Below, in pieces: positions 40,099 to 52,683 of a stretch of 64,000 bases of DNA. The translations under genes and the position numbers were made by a program. Positions within the stretch are counted from its first letter, which is position 1; the number at the start of each line of letters is the position of its first letter. Source of the stretch: Pachysolen tannophilus NRRL Y-2460. Its lineage: Eukaryota > Ascomycota > Pichiomycetes > Alaninales > Pachysolenaceae. Where the stretch lies: positions 1,008,413 through 1,072,412 of the forward strand of contig KV454011.1 of NCBI GenBank assembly GCA_001661245.1. The letters are read 5' to 3'. The notes under the pieces were generated by a model that did no database searches, was not told the origin of the DNA, and was given only the letters and a program-made list of their open reading frames with translations.

Positions 40099-40474
40099 CT
40101 AAGCTTTAACATTTCTTATACCGACTGGCGATCTGAAAATAGCATCTCCTTCTGCGTATCCTCTACCAATACCAAAACCAATTCCTAACCAAACTGGCCA
40201 AGCACGTCTTTTGAACAATAATACCGAGGCCAATACACCACCACCAAAACCCAATCCAGTCTTAACTAATGTATTTGAAAGAACAACATCCCACTAAAAA
40301 TACCAAAAAATATAAATATATATTTATTTATTCATTCCGTTAGTTGATTACTTCATTATTTATTGCCAATTAAAAAAAAAAATAAATATAATATATTTAA
40401 TGAATACTTACTTTATCGTTTAAAAGCGTCTGAGAAGAAGTTGTTGGTGTTGTTGTGACTGTTGTTTCTGACAT
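40099..40474 (-). CDS. MIC10: MICOS core subunit Mic10, one intron
   Basis: Exons are 40474-40412 (21 codons, [12 protein letters not shown]..) and 40293-40099. The intron has donor GTAAGT at 40411-40406, a branch-point-like CAACTAAC (complement at 40339-40346) and acceptor TAG at 40296-40294. The 85-residue product is short, and I found it from the exon sequences. It carries the two Gly-rich membrane helices of Mic10: [20 protein letters not shown] and [20 protein letters not shown], which drive oligomerisation and membrane bending at cristae junctions. The ending [11 protein letters not shown] is also typical. It sits in the mitochondrial inner membrane and is divergent from MRC1 across about 1 kb. 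Confidence 0.95.
40294..40411 (-). other. MIC10 intron (118 nt)
   Basis: GTAAGT donor, CAACTAAC branch point and TTTTAG acceptor. Removing it joins K-21 to the conserved [11 protein letters not shown] block. Confidence 0.9.
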
Positions 40475-41481
40475 GTTTTCCCCTTTCTTTATCTTATCCA
40501 CTTGATGTTAGTAAAAAAATATTGTGTTTCTGAAAAGTACAAGATAAAAGTTATTGTTTATGTTTCCCAAAAAAAAAAAAAAAAAAATTCGAAATCGAAA
40601 TCGAAATCTATCTAATCAATATTTTTTCTTTTTTTTTAATGAAAATTGAAAAAATTCATCTCATGATAACACTACATTTGAAAGAGCGGTTATACACTTA
40701 AATGAAACACTTCAAAGTCAAATTAAAATAGAGCCAAAAAAAAAATAATCAAACTCAAAACTTCGTATAATTGACGTATAATTTATTCCTTAAAACTCTT
40801 TGAATTTCGCTATTTATACATATTATGTAAAAAATTGTTGATCAGACATATATTCTCATTTCATTTTCTTTATAAACATATAACTTTCCTCTTTCCATTC
40901 ATAACATTATTCTTCATCCTTTACTTACTATAGTTAGTGAATCAATTTATTTTTAAAAAATATATATATTTTTTTGTAGTAAACCCACAGTAATTTCTCT
41001 TTTGTTTTCAATTGATTGATTTCTAAATGCTCCCCCCAAAAAAAAAAGTTATGAAATAAAATGAAATAGAAAAAAAAAATTAAAAAAAAATTCAAATTTT
41101 AGTGTTTTGTATTGGTCCAGTGAATTTGCAACCGCTCGCACGACTTTAAAAATAAGTGCCATAAAAAACACAGGTGGTGTGCACAAATAGCATATATTCC
41201 GTATTAGGAAACATGTTTTTACTTTTGTTGTAGGCAGAAAACGCGTTTTGTTTTATTTTGTTTTGTTTTGCTTTTTCTTTTGTTTAATTTGATATCAGGA
41301 AAACTACCTCTTGTTCATATTCGTTTACTACTACTTATTACTATTACTACTACTGTTTTGTAAAAAAAAAACGCGAAGAAAAAATGGCTTTAGTTGTAAC
41401 GGCGTCTAATAATTATTTATATTTCTTATACTTTTAAATTTGATTTGTTAGATATACCTGTGATATATGTGTTTATGAGAT
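40475..41481. other. Divergent promoter MIC10 / MRC1
   Basis: About 1 kb. On the MRC1 side are an MCB (41241-41246) and an SCB-like ACGCGAA (41371-41377). Near 41141 lies GCTCGCACGAC, a relative of the shared GCACACGACC motif. (CGAAAT)n lies near 40589-40607. The rest is A/T runs. Confidence 0.55.
41241..41246. promoter_or_regulatory. MCB ACGCGT upstream of MRC1
   Basis: A perfect MluI cell-cycle box 236 bases upstream of the MRC1 ATG. An SCB-like ACGCGAA is at 41371. G1/S expression of MRC1 by MBF is established in S. cerevisiae, so the site fits the gene. Confidence 0.65.
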
Positions 41482-41979
41482 ATGGATCTCTTAGATGGGT
41501 TGGATGAGGTTCCAGCTAAAGCAAGAACTTTTAGCAGGAAGCAAATTGATTTCCAACTTTTATCTGATGATGAGAATGATTTTTTACCGGAACAAACCCA
41601 ACAACATGTTGGTGAAGATGTTTCTCAGAATAAGTTTCCATTAGGTTTTGATTCAGATGTATTGGGCAATCTTGGTGCTTCTGAATTATATAGCGGTAAC
41701 AATAACGCTAACGATCATGAACTTTCGGAAGGAGTCGCTGTTGATAGGACTCAATTGATTCAAAATACTGCTACTACATCAACGCCATTTATAATGAGCG
41801 ATACACAACCGACAAATTTATTATTCAATTCTAAAGTTATTGAACGTGTTAGGAGAAGGTTGAATGGTGAATTGGCTTTGGATGAACAGAATAAGGAAAA
41901 TAACGTGCTAGGGTTACCGGATATTACGCAAAAAATTCAGCCAATTTCTAATACTAGTAGTAGTACCAACAATGATAAT

Positions 41980-42022
<43 letters not shown>

Positions 42023-45000
42023 GTAGTGGTGGTAATTCCGTCACACAACTCATTAATGAAGAAAATAATTCATACACTGACACTCAGGTGGTGCCTACAG
42101 AAAGGGAACCCGATGAGGCTATTTCTGATGATGCTTCTTCCCTGAATATTGAAATCTTGACAAAGGAAAAAAGAGCTAAAAAAATACAGGAATTAGTTGA
42201 AAAGAAAAATTTACTTAGAAAAAAATTGGAAGAAGAAAAAAGGAAAACCCTTGAAGAAATGGATGATTATAATGATCTGGAAAACTCTAGAGTCATTTCC
42301 ACTGTTAAGGCAACTAATACTTCAAAGAAAAGTAGAGGGGATAAGAGAATTGCAGAAGAAACAAGAAGATTACTGCAACAGGTGGAATTTATTCCTCATA
42401 TTTCAGAAAATAAAAAATTTAGTAAAAAACTGTTATTTAAAGATTTTGGTTTCGATGACGATGATGATGATAATAATGCTAGTCACAGCAGTCAAGATCA
42501 AGACATAGATACCAATATATCATCCTCGCAACCTCGTATGGATGATGACGAGAATTCTCCCACTACAAATCATAAATCAACTCCGTCTACTTCGCCAATT
42601 AATTCGCAATCGAAATCTCATTCCAAGGAATTTGAGATTCTATCGGATTCTTTGTCAGACAGTGAAAATTTTGAAAATGGTTTAAATTTATTCAATAAAG
42701 AAAAATTTAATAATATTACTGAAAAACAAAATAAACAGTTAAATAATCAAGAATCGAACAAGACTGATATTTCAAAAACTCAGAAAAGAGCATTAAATAA
42801 TCCATTACATTTTTATGAAGAAAAATTAAATGAGGAACTGAAAATTAATAAGAAAGGTGTGAAAGCAATTGAACTAGATTCTGATTCCGAAATTGATGAT
42901 ATTAATGATTTTAAAAAATCTACATCCAAGGCAACACAATTAGAAGTGAAAACAAAATTCATGAATAAGAAAAAAAAGAAACAAAATAATAAATTATCTG
43001 TTATAGATAAGATGATAGCTAATCATTTGTTACCACAGAGACCAATGCCACTGGCTAATTCTTCAAGAATTTTTGTAGCAGATTTACAATATAAAACCAC
43101 AAGACAATTGAAAAAACTCACAAAGGATAAGAATCTGCTCAGAGGTGACTTATTGGAGCAACTTTCAAATGAAGATGAAGAAAAAACTTTAAAAGTTCAA
43201 GATTTATTGGAACAGGAAATTCAAAGAAATCTCAGATTAAAGGAAAAAGAAAAACGTCAGTCAAAAAACGAAGGAAAAAAATCAGATGATGAAGAAGAAA
43301 TTGCAGACAGTGAATATAGTGATGAAAATGAAGATAGCGAGGTTCCAGATAGTGACTCAGATAACGATGCATCCGAAGATGGAAATCATGAGATTGAAGA
43401 AGTTGGAAATAATGGACAAGTTCAAGTACAAGTTCAATCTAGCGTTCCTGAAAATAACGAGAATATTCATGAAAAAGATGAACCTGAAGAACTCACTGTC
43501 AAATATAAGAAGAAACTGCGCAAGATTAATGCATTATCTGACGATGAAGATGACTCAAGTAATCAGAAATTTGTTGAAGATGACAGTTTCATGTTTGGCG
43601 CACATAATAGCAATATCGATGATGATAACAATAACAATTCAGGTGAGTTTAATCTCGGCTCCTATGGAACAGACGTTGCAAATTTTAAAAATATGTTGAA
43701 CATTTCAATGACACAAGCTTTTGAATCAACTTTGCCGTCAATTCAGGGGGCCAACAGCAAAAATATTATGAACAAATTGAGAGATAGAGAGTTGAATTTA
43801 ATTGAAGAAGTAAATGAAGGTGATAGCACATCTATTAATAATAAATCATATGATTCATTTATAGGCTTAGATGATGGTGGTAGTAATAATGGGTCTTTTA
43901 GAGTAGATAGTAGTAAATTATTGCAAAATTTCAAGGACAGTGAAATTCAAGAAGATCAGGAAACTCAGGCTGCTAACAGCATTACCAATGACATGCCTTT
44001 TAGGACACAAGATATGATGATAGCCACGCAAGAGGACAGTAATAATTCCTTGAAAAATCTATCAAGCGAAAATGGAGTATTAACTCAATTACTAAAAGAT
44101 TCACTGAACAATAAACCGAAGAGGAGAAAATTAATAAGAAAATTGGTTAAAATGCAAGAATCATCTGTTTTGTCCTCAGAGCAAGACGAAGAAGAAGATG
44201 ATGATGATGAATCAGACGAAGAGTTGAGAAGAATGAATTTTGAAGTTGCCAAAGAAAAACAAAGACAGAGAGAAATTCGCCGGAGAAAGAAATTAAAGGA
44301 ATGGAAGCGTAAAGGTGTTAGTAATATTGTAGATGCAGAAGCTGTGGAGTCTGACGACGAATGGCAGGGTCTTGGGGGTGCTGATGGTGAACTATCTGAT
44401 GTTACTGACAGTGAGGATGAAAAAATGTTGGACGATACTTCCAAACTTGTTTTAAATGAAAGTGAATTACGTCAGAAGTTCGCACAAGAACAATATCAAA
44501 ATGATGACAAAATGATTAGAAGGCTTTTAGACGATTTGAAAAATGGTAATTTGAGGAAAAGACGTGCTGGTGGTTTGGGAAATAATGGCTTGGATCTAGA
44601 ATTGAGTGATGAAGAAGAAGAAGAATTGAGGAACTACTATAAATCAAGATTGGAAAAACAGAAAAGAAACTTAATGCAAGATAGTAAAATGGCTGAAATT
44701 GCAAATGACGATAAGTCGAGAGCCTTTTTTGAGAGTATTGCAGATAAGCCAGTTGAATTCAAATTGGAAGATGATCTTGATGATCTTGAGGGTCCTGTTG
44801 AAGAAGAGCAAACCCCATCTGGAGGGAAGGAAGATGAGTTAATCGAAGACCAAGAAGATAATCCATTTTTAGCTGACGAGAATCCATCAAGAAAAAAGAG
44901 AAAGATTAAAGTTACTAGTGATTATATTAGCAAAACGTTATCAATGATTCTTGAGGATAAAGCAACGAATTATGAAGATGCAATTGAGAAAAACCAAACC

Positions 45001-45579
45001 TTATCTAAGTTGCAACATGGATCTGCGGATGAAGAAGATGATATTGCTGACTTGTATACTTTGAAAAAACAGTCAAGTATTACTATATCGTCATCGGGAT
45101 CTATTAGTAGCACTAGCAGCAAAAAACCTCTTTCCGTTCCATCACTAAAGCAAAAACAACAAGTTGAAGAGACAGAAGAAGACGAAATTATAACTGTTGA
45201 CGAAGAAAATATCGGAAACAAAAAGACTGCAGATGATTCCTTTGATGACGATGAATTCAATCCAATGAAGGCATATTCATCTATGCTTAGTTCTTTCAAG
45301 AAACCAAAACATTCGGTTGTCAGTAGCAATAGTACTTCCTCACTTTTGATAAAAGAAGGAAGCAGTTCTGATGTTACGATTTCTAGGAGTTACAAGAACT
45401 CCAATGGTTCTAAAGGAAGTATTAGTTACATTGCAAATAAAAACAAGGTTAGCGGAAAGATGGGATTGATTAACAGTACTAGAACTTTGAAAGTCAAGAC
45501 CATTGAGAAAAAGTTGCAGGACTCGAGTCATAGCAGAAACGAGTTAAGAGGAATTTTTAACGCAGGAAGCTTTGATTAA
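41482..45579 (+). CDS. MRC1: Mediator of replication checkpoint Mrc1 (claspin)
   Basis: 1365 residues, larger than S. cerevisiae Mrc1 (about 1100). It travels with the replication fork and, after Mec1 phosphorylation at S/T-Q sites, activates Rad53. The N-terminus MDLLDGLDEVPAKARTF and the very acidic, Asn/Ser-rich composition fit. Many SQ/TQ sites are visible (for example TQLI, SQDQD, TQDMM, TQEDS). The conserved MRC1-like domain lies at about residues 880-1010: MNFEVAKEKQRQREIRRRKK, then ESDDEWQGLGGADGE. A poly-Asn run at about 160-173 is encoded by (AAT)n. A tail with NPFLADENPSRKKRK may hold a nuclear localisation signal. The gene is intact. Confidence 0.9.
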
Positions 45580-45841
45580 ATTTTTTCATAATTTGTTAAT
45601 ATTGTATATTAGTTTTGATTTTTGTTGTTGTTTTGTTGTTGAAGCAATTTATTTTTGGGAAATTAAAATAAATCTTTAGTAAATAAAATTATTATATTAA
45701 ACCGAATGTGTTGGGGTTATTATATAGCAAAGTAAAAAAAAAAAAAAGACAATATTGAACACCTAATTCTACCGATATAAATAAATGCATATTAAAGAAT
45801 GAAATCAAGAGAAAAGCGAGTAAGAAACAAAAAAGCTGATT

Positions 45842-46667
45842 TTAAGTAGAAAATGCAAAATCATCATGTAAGGCATCATTTAAAGCAGAATGACTAATTC
45901 TACTGCTCAATACATTATGATTATTGAAAGGACTATTGAATCCATAATTAGTTAATTTTGAACCTTTTGGACCTATTGTTATTGTAGAATAATTACCTTT
46001 GATCTCATTACTTCTGTTGTGGAAACCGCTGGTGTCATTTTTCGTGTAATTTTTTGATGATTGATTTATCGTATTTTGCGAAAAATGATGGTGGTGGATA
46101 TTCTCATTGACAGGATGCAACGGTTTACCTATTTCAGAAGTCACGGTTAAGGATGTAGATAATGTCAATTTTTTCTGTAGCGATTGAGTCCATTGAAGGA
46201 ACTGAGATGGAGTCAACTCATTTTTCTGACCCTGATGATGATGATTATGGTGACGACGTTTATCACTATGCCTTTGCAAGTGAGGATATTGATCTTCACC
46301 ACATCTCATGCTGTCGTCAAGAAATAGATCAAGCATTTCTCCTTGAGGTCGCAAGAATTCATGGATGAAAACTGGATTTGATGAGGAATTTGTTTCATTT
46401 TTTTTAATATTTTCCCTTTTCTTAAAGTAACTATTCGCGACAACAGCACTTAACAATTCTTTTCCACTTTTGGCATTGTTGATATTTGACTTTATATCTT
46501 GTGGTCGCGGTGATCGAGGTGATCGAGGTGATCGCAAATAGTTATCAAAACTATTCAAGAACGGGAGCGAACTAACAGACGCTTTCAATGATATGGTTCT
46601 GGAAGGTGTGGATAGTGACTCTTGACTGGAAATATGACTTTTTAAAAAATTGGTATTTTCATTATTT

Positions 46668-46708
<41 letters not shown>

Positions 46709-48184
46709 ATTTTCTTGTGTTGCCAGGGAAACAGTTGGAGTCGCATTAATATGCATGGTTTCAATGGTTGGGTGATTTTTAGATCCGGAATTTTGAAATT
46801 TGTTTAACCAGAGCAACGTTTGTTTCTTTAAACGATCATTTTCCATAAAAGTGGCATTGTAAGGTTCAGGCGAAGAAGGAGATGATGAAATTGTGGAATA
46901 AGTAGTAGTTGGTAATGACAATGATAAACCTTGATTTGTAGAAAAAATACTATTATGAGAACCGGATCTTTTCATAGTAAGCGTTCCTGAAGAGGAAGTA
47001 GAGTCAGAATTTTGTTGTTCTATATGATGTCCCAAGTTAAATTGAGATAGCAAAGTAGAAGGACTTAAATCAAGATCTAATTCACTATTATCAAATTCAA
47101 AATTTTCAGTATCATAAAAATTTAAACCTGTATCATAGGAAATAAAATGCCTAATATTTGTATTTAAGCAACGTTCTTTTTCTCTTGTCAAATATTTGAC
47201 CATTTCATTTGAATTGTGGTCATAATCACTTTCATATATTTCATTATCGGTAAAACTGTGCACAGTTTGAAACTCTGGAGTTTCGGGCATAGAACTACTA
47301 CGTTTCCTCGATTGGGTTACCGTTTGTTCCTCTTGATTGTTGGGCATTGTATTTATAATAATATCATTCAAGTTTTTATTCAACTTCGGTATGCATTTTT
47401 CATTAGCTGGTACCAGATCCAGTTCCAGCTCCAGTTCCAGCTCCAGTTCAGGGTATGTAGAGCTATTTGGAGTAGAGTAATACATAGTATTTAACGAATC
47501 ATTAAATTCGTGAGTTGAATTGGGGGTTGGTGATAAAATCTTTTGAGTCTTGCATTTTATTGGTCTCAATTTAAAATCAACTACAGTATCATCATTTTCA
47601 TTCTCATATTGTTGTTGTATTGTTTGATTCTGAGTCTGTTGATCATTTGTTAAAACAGTTGTTGGAAAATTTTCAGTAAAAATCTCATTATTTGAAAATA
47701 ATTCATTATTATTATTATTATTATTATGATCAAGTTTTTTCTCTTGTTGATTTATATTTATATTTAAATCTCCACAATCTTTATATTTACAACTGAGATA
47801 TTCATATTCCAAATATAAATTTTCAAGTGTTGCTTCAGTAGTTTTCCAATCCAATTTAGATCCTCCAATTCCTTTATTCATATTTGAAATATGATTTTCT
47901 TCATTAAACATGGCATGTGTAGCCAATACATTCAATTGTGCTTCAAAATAACTTGTTCTCAAATTCATTGCTTCCAATTGTCTTGCTAAAAAATCTGATT
48001 TAAAATTTGTATAATTAACATCATTTTGTTGTATATTCTTAGTATGGTTACGTAAGCCCTCATGAAGATTTATTATGTTACTCATCAACCTTATACTATC
48101 ATCCATAGATCGAACTGTATCTGATGATAAGCGCTTCAATCTCTCTAAAACAATGGGGAGATTGAAATCATTAGAGAAATCCAT
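45842..48184 (-). CDS. Large Ser/Asn-rich protein of unknown function
   Basis: 780 residues from ATG 48184 (MDFSNDFNLPIVLERLKRLS). The first 150 or so residues are helical and coiled-coil-like (LARQLEAMNLRTSYFEAQL). The rest is disordered, with poly-Asn runs, His-rich stretches (HHHHF), SPRSPRSPRP and a conserved-looking acidic/aromatic patch (EFLRPQGEMLDLFLDDSMR). A repeat GARCTG encodes an alternating acidic tract with six CTG codons (47414-47446). It reads (Glu-Leu)n by the standard code and (Glu-Ala)n if CUG is alanine. An earlier in-frame ATG at 48235 would only add (TA)n-encoded residues. I do not recognise the protein. Confidence 0.7.
47414..47446 (-). repeat. In-frame (GARCTG)n tract with six CTG codons
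   Basis: Codons alternate GAA/GAG/GAT with CTG. This is the densest cluster of CTG codons in the window and it lies in a disordered region. Confidence 0.9.
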
Positions 48185-48308
48185 ACTCCATATGTATATA
48201 TATATATATATATAATTATTTATCTTTGTTATCAATTCTCTTTTGAAATATATTTAGTACATGGGTCTGCTAGTAGTTGTATACTTTTATACGCATAAAT
48301 ATATAAAC

Positions 48309-48341
<33 letters not shown>

Positions 48342-48704
48342 ATTAATTGAATTAATCCTATCTATCACTAACTAACCAAATCGATTTTCTTTTAAAACCA
48401 AACTAAAAATGTGAATTGGAACATTTAGATTCAAAAAGAAAAAAAATTAAATTAAAAATAAGAATAAATTATTCTCTCTTCTTTTAAGGCTAACAAAATT
48501 CCTAAAATCAACATTTCATCTGCTAAAACAACAAAAAAGAAAAATAAAAAAAATTTAAAAAAAAAAAAAATTTTTTTTTTTTTTTTTGGTAAACAAAAAC
48601 AAACTTCCTAATTGGGATTTTGGTGTTTTTGGGCCACGACTTTTGATTTTGATGGTTTCCTTTGATTTGTTTGAAGGTATGTTAATTGATGATTGTTGGA
48701 AGGT
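48185..48704. other. Promoter of the Asn-rich gene / KRR1 3' region
   Basis: 520 AT-rich bases with (TA)n at about 48195-48214 and 48309-48340, then poly-A/poly-T at 48557-48587. Overlapping frames here and over the KRR1 end are antisense shadows. Confidence 0.45.
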
Positions 48705-49652
48705 TTATTCTTGTGGAGGGACGTAATCTTTTGCTCTTTCCAGTTCTCTTTCGTGTTGTTTCTGTTGTTGTTTTTCTCTCTTTTCGTGGAGTTTCCGCAG
48801 TTCTTTTTCTCTCTTACCGAGGAAGTATTCACCACTTTCGATTTGAAGATCAATTTTACGAGGAGTTTGTTGTGGTGGGAAAGGTGTATATACTTTCTTT
48901 TCCTTTTTAATTTTCTTATTTTCTTGGTCGAGTACTTGTTTTGGCTTCTTACGTGCAACGTTTCTTTTCCTAAACATTGGAAGAAATCTACTCCAATCTT
49001 CTTGAGCCAATTCTGGTTTTTTCGCTAATTCTCTCTTTATCATTAACTCTTTAATATGATATATTGGATGCACATTCTTCATACAATCTTCTACTACTCT
49101 TCTTACTTCTTTAAGTCCTTTAAATGGACCCATGGCACTTACTGTATTTCCTTGTACAAGTACATAACATTTTGTTAATAATTCCAATGCTTTTAAAGTA
49201 TTACCATTTGGTCCAACTAATCTTTGTCTTCTCTTAACAAACCTATCCTTATTTGAAACAAAGTTACCAATTTTTATAACATCACAAGCAATATCATCTT
49301 GAAGAATCTTTATTGCTTGAGGTAATGGTACCGATCTTGCTAATAATTTAATCAAATCTCTAGCTTTTAAAATAGCAGCAGGATCAAATGTCTTTCTCGT
49401 TGTCTTAACAGTCATCGAACCTTCAACCAAATTAAGCTCACACGCAATGTGATGCTTATCCAAGCTTCTAGTGACATCGTTCCAAACTTGTTTAAGATAT
49501 GTTTCTCTATATTTTGGAAATAATGTCATAAAAGAAGATTCTTCAGCAAAAGGTTGACCAGATGCATTATCTTCTTCTTTAAAATCATCAATCTTCCACT
49601 TATTAATATCTTCAGTATCCCATGGCTTATCACGGTTATGAGTAGATGGCAT
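48705..49652 (-). CDS. KRR1: KH-domain rRNA processing factor Krr1
   Basis: 315 residues from ATG 49652 ([15 protein letters not shown]). It is a nucleolar SSU-processome component needed for 18S rRNA maturation. Conservation with the S. cerevisiae protein is strong over most of the length: [20 protein letters not shown], the KH-type region [36 protein letters not shown] and the C-terminal [12 protein letters not shown]. The basic, Glu/Gln-rich tail is shorter than in S. cerevisiae. Two CTG codons occur only in the poorly conserved tail. It is divergent from a small basic protein gene, with A/T runs between that include AAAAATTTTT, an RRPE-like core. Confidence 0.95.
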   Translation of the reverse strand: MPSTHNRDKPWDTEDINKWKIDDFKEEDNASGQPFAEESSFMTLFPKYRETYLKQVWNDVTRSLDKHHIACELNLVEGSMTVKTTRKTFDPAAILKARDLIKLLARSVPLPQAIKILQDDIACDVIKIGNFVSNKDRFVKRRQRLVGPNGNTLKALELLTKCYVLVQGNTVSAMGPFKGLKEVRRVVEDCMKNVHPIYHIKELMIKRELAKKPELAQEDWSRFLPMFRKRNVARKKPKQVLDQENKKIKKEKKVYTPFPPQQTPRKIDLQIESGEYFLGKREKELRKLHEKREKQQQKQHERELERAKDYVPPQE

Positions 49653-49846
49653 GTTCACTTGATAAAAACTCTTTCGACTTGAATTTTATTGATTATAATT
49701 TCTTTAAAAATAAAAAAATTTTTTTACAAATTCTACTAAATAAAAAAAAAAATTTTTTAATTTTTTTATATATAAATTGAATGCATTAATAGTATATACA
49801 AAATTACAATATATATATATATATGTATATATATCGGAAAAAGGTA

Positions 49847-50206
49847 ATGACAAAATCAATTTCAAATGATTCAAAGAAAGTAATGAGGAAAAGAGCTAAA
49901 GTGAAGGTGTCTTCAAAGATAAAAAAAAATCAAAAGTTGTCTAATCAAAAAATAAAATCATCAAAACATATGTTAGAAAAATTAAATAATTTAACTTCTA
50001 TAGATGATGTTAATAAGATAACATCATTGGCAAATACTTTTAGTGAGAGTGAGACAAGTCAAAATGAAAAGGAAAAGGCTTTTGATAATTTGGATAAGCA
50101 TCGTGAAAGTGATCTGAAATTGCAAAGGGAAAAATCAGATAAGGATGAAATGATGGAAAAGGATATTTTAAAACAATTGGAAATTATTGGTGGATTTAAT
50201 TTATAA
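49847..50206 (+). CDS. Small basic coiled-coil protein, unidentified
   Basis: 119 residues from ATG 49847 (MTKSISNDSKKVMRKRAKVK). The Lys-rich N-terminus could be a nuclear or nucleolar signal. It is followed by helices with Glu/Lys (FDNLDKHRESDLKLQREKS) and a short hydrophobic tail, LKQLEIIGGFNL. Composition and the shared promoter with KRR1 suggest a ribosome-biogenesis factor, but this is inference from context only. The frame is compact and not low-complexity at its C-terminus, so it is probably a gene. Confidence 0.55.
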   Translation: MTKSISNDSKKVMRKRAKVKVSSKIKKNQKLSNQKIKSSKHMLEKLNNLTSIDDVNKITSLANTFSESETSQNEKEKAFDNLDKHRESDLKLQREKSDKDEMMEKDILKQLEIIGGFNL

Positions 50207-50253
50207 TATAAATAATTTAATTGAAATGGATTATTTTTATTTTTATTTTTAAA

Positions 50254-52308
50254 TCAGTTGTTTAATTTTTTTTTTGAAGATTTTTTGGACCACCAAAACT
50301 TGAACAAAACTAAAGTTATTGCTATTACAACTTGTAGGATCCAAATTGAAAATAAGCAAACAGAAATATAGAGTTCATATAATAGTGATTTCCTATATTG
50401 TGATAATAACATTTCAAGAGTTTCTTCTAACAAATTTTTCGAATCGGTTATCAATATACTTGCAGTAGAAGTTGTATTATCATTATCATTATCAGAAGAA
50501 GAAAATGTATTTAATGCATCCAACAAAAATTCACTACTTACATTTGGAAATGTAATTTGACTATGATCATAAACCCATGTTAATGATTCTTCAACTTTGT
50601 ATAATTTATCCTCAATGACACATGAAACCACATCTTTTACTGGGTCATATAAAGGAGTACCGTTGAAAATGTCAGTTATTGCATCATTCATCTTGGTAAT
50701 AAATCCTTCAACCGTTGAGTTAATAGCCAATGTACTTTCTTCAACCCAGCCAAATAAATTATCATTGATGGATTCTTGCAGTTGATAAATATATTCATTA
50801 GTAGCGAGTGTCCAATTTGCAATTGAAACATCAATTTCTTTATCAATAGAAGACGAAATTTTTTGGAAATCTTCTCTTAAAATTTTGAAGCTATAGATCA
50901 ATATAGTAAGAATGATATATTCTAATAAAACAGTTAACATTCCTCCTAAAGATACAGAGAGAATGGTTAAAGCGTTTCTAGTAGTGACAAAAGATACAAT
51001 CCATCGCACAGCTGCTTGTTTTTCAGTGTATTCATCTGAGAACATCATCTGAGATAATAAAATTCCAATTCGAGACGAATATCTGCTATAATTTCTCTCT
51101 ATTACTTCTAAATAATCTACTGATTGTGCTTCACTTTGATGTTTTGAACCCAGTTTTCCATAATCATCAACATCTTCTTTATTTTTAATTTCACTCAACT
51201 GTTCTAATTCCACAACCATTTTCCGTAATCTTGTCCAATGTAAAATTTCAGACCATGCAAGAGGCACTATAATTAGTAATGAACAAATAATTAATAATAT
51301 TAGCATTGTCTTTGTCACAAATTCAATTTTGTTATTCAAATCAGAGTAAAATTGAGTTATATTTGTCGACTTTGAGCAAGTATCTGTGGTGATTAATCCA
51401 GGTACTGCTAATAACAACTCGGTCTCAGTATCATTATCAATTAATGAACTTGATAGAATTTTTTGTTCTAATTCTTGGAAAGGAATACTAATTAAAGATT
51501 CAGTATAATTTTTAACTTGACTAAAATCTGGAACATTATTTTCTAATTCAGTTAATTTTTCATTTATACTAGGGGAAATTTCCCAATTTGTTAAAGACTC
51601 AATTGAAAGATAAATTTTTGCAAAAGTTTTATTAATACTTGTATCATTATCATCACCGAAAAAACTTTCAACTTTATCAGCTACTGATAAGACATCATCA
51701 ATAATTGAATTTAAATCGCTCAAATTTTTTTCCAAATCCGAGGCAAGATCTACCATTGTATCGTTTGCTAAATCAATTACTACTTCAGTTGCATTTAAGG
51801 CAACTTCAGCACCAGTATCAATTGCTGCTGTTAAAAGACATGCATAAGTCCCCACTGTAACATCAAGCATGAATATTATTATTTCTTCAACACCTATTAC
51901 AACATAACTTAATCCTTTCCGAAGTCCATTTTCCGAATCTTGAATAGTTTTTAAAATAATTTGATTTGACAGTTTAGCCATATAATGAGGTAAGGATGAT
52001 ACTATTGAAGAAAATTGATCAATTGAAGAACATGTAGAAATAGTATGAATTTCTGCTATTTGTAAAGCAGAAACTAATGATTTTTTATAAAAAATTAATT
52101 TAAGAATAATTAAAACCAATAAAAGTGACCATTTATTAAGCCATACTTGAGATAATCTATCCCATATTTGTAAATATGGTTTGGGTATAAATATATAAGG
52201 TTCTTGTTCTTTTTTATAATGATGATAATAATAATACCTATTAACATCCAATTTATAATAAACACTGGGGTTTCTATTTTTTTGAAAAAATTCACCAAAT
52301 AAATTCAT
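50254..52308 (-). CDS. PRM1: Plasma membrane fusion protein Prm1
   Basis: A 684-residue polytopic membrane protein that promotes membrane merger between mating cells. Hydrophobic segments lie at about 58-75 (WSLLLVLIILKLIFY), 130-165 (GVEEIIIFMLDVTVGTYACL), 335-360 (LILLIICSLLIIVPLAW), 440-475 and 655-680 (SIWILQVVIAITLVLFKFWW). Extracellular loops are rich in Asn-X-Ser/Thr sites. Family blocks are LQIWDRLSQVWLNKWSLLL near the start and GTYACLLTAAIDTGAEVALN after it. The length matches yeast Prm1. I see no clear pheromone-response element in the 375 bases upstream, but this cannot be judged by eye. Confidence 0.88.
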   Translation of the reverse strand: MNLFGEFFQKNRNPSVYYKLDVNRYYYYHHYKKEQEPYIFIPKPYLQIWDRLSQVWLNKWSLLLVLIILKLIFYKKSLVSALQIAEIHTISTCSSIDQFSSIVSSLPHYMAKLSNQIILKTIQDSENGLRKGLSYVVIGVEEIIIFMLDVTVGTYACLLTAAIDTGAEVALNATEVVIDLANDTMVDLASDLEKNLSDLNSIIDDVLSVADKVESFFGDDNDTSINKTFAKIYLSIESLTNWEISPSINEKLTELENNVPDFSQVKNYTESLISIPFQELEQKILSSSLIDNDTETELLLAVPGLITTDTCSKSTNITQFYSDLNNKIEFVTKTMLILLIICSLLIIVPLAWSEILHWTRLRKMVVELEQLSEIKNKEDVDDYGKLGSKHQSEAQSVDYLEVIERNYSRYSSRIGILLSQMMFSDEYTEKQAAVRWIVSFVTTRNALTILSVSLGGMLTVLLEYIILTILIYSFKILREDFQKISSSIDKEIDVSIANWTLATNEYIYQLQESINDNLFGWVEESTLAINSTVEGFITKMNDAITDIFNGTPLYDPVKDVVSCVIEDKLYKVEESLTWVYDHSQITFPNVSSEFLLDALNTFSSSDNDNDNTTSTASILITDSKNLLEETLEMLLSQYRKSLLYELYISVCLFSIWILQVVIAITLVLFKFWWSKKSSKKKLNN

Positions 52309-52683
52309 CCTGTTAAATTAACAGTACCCATATCACTTGATCAAACTTTCATCTCATCTTTTATACTTTATCCAATGTTTCAAAAAACTACAAGTTCTTA
52401 CTTCATAATTGTTTCATAATAATAATAATACCTTCTTATTATTAACTAATTAACATTAACCTATAATTAGGGCTGTATGTATATAATACATATATTTCAA
52501 ATCACGTACATAAATAATAGCTATAGGATATTATAATTGATTTATCCATAAAATATTTATTTATACACACATAAACTATTGCAATTAATTTTTTTAATTG
52601 ACCATGCGACCCCTTTTAATGCAATGAAATTCAACTTAATTGAACTTATCTTTATTAAGTTGTTTAGTATTAAAACCTAAAAC
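52309..52683. other. PRM1 promoter / small Cys-rich gene 3' region
   Basis: 375 AT-rich bases with (ATA)n-like and TATATA tracts. No element is called. Confidence 0.4.
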
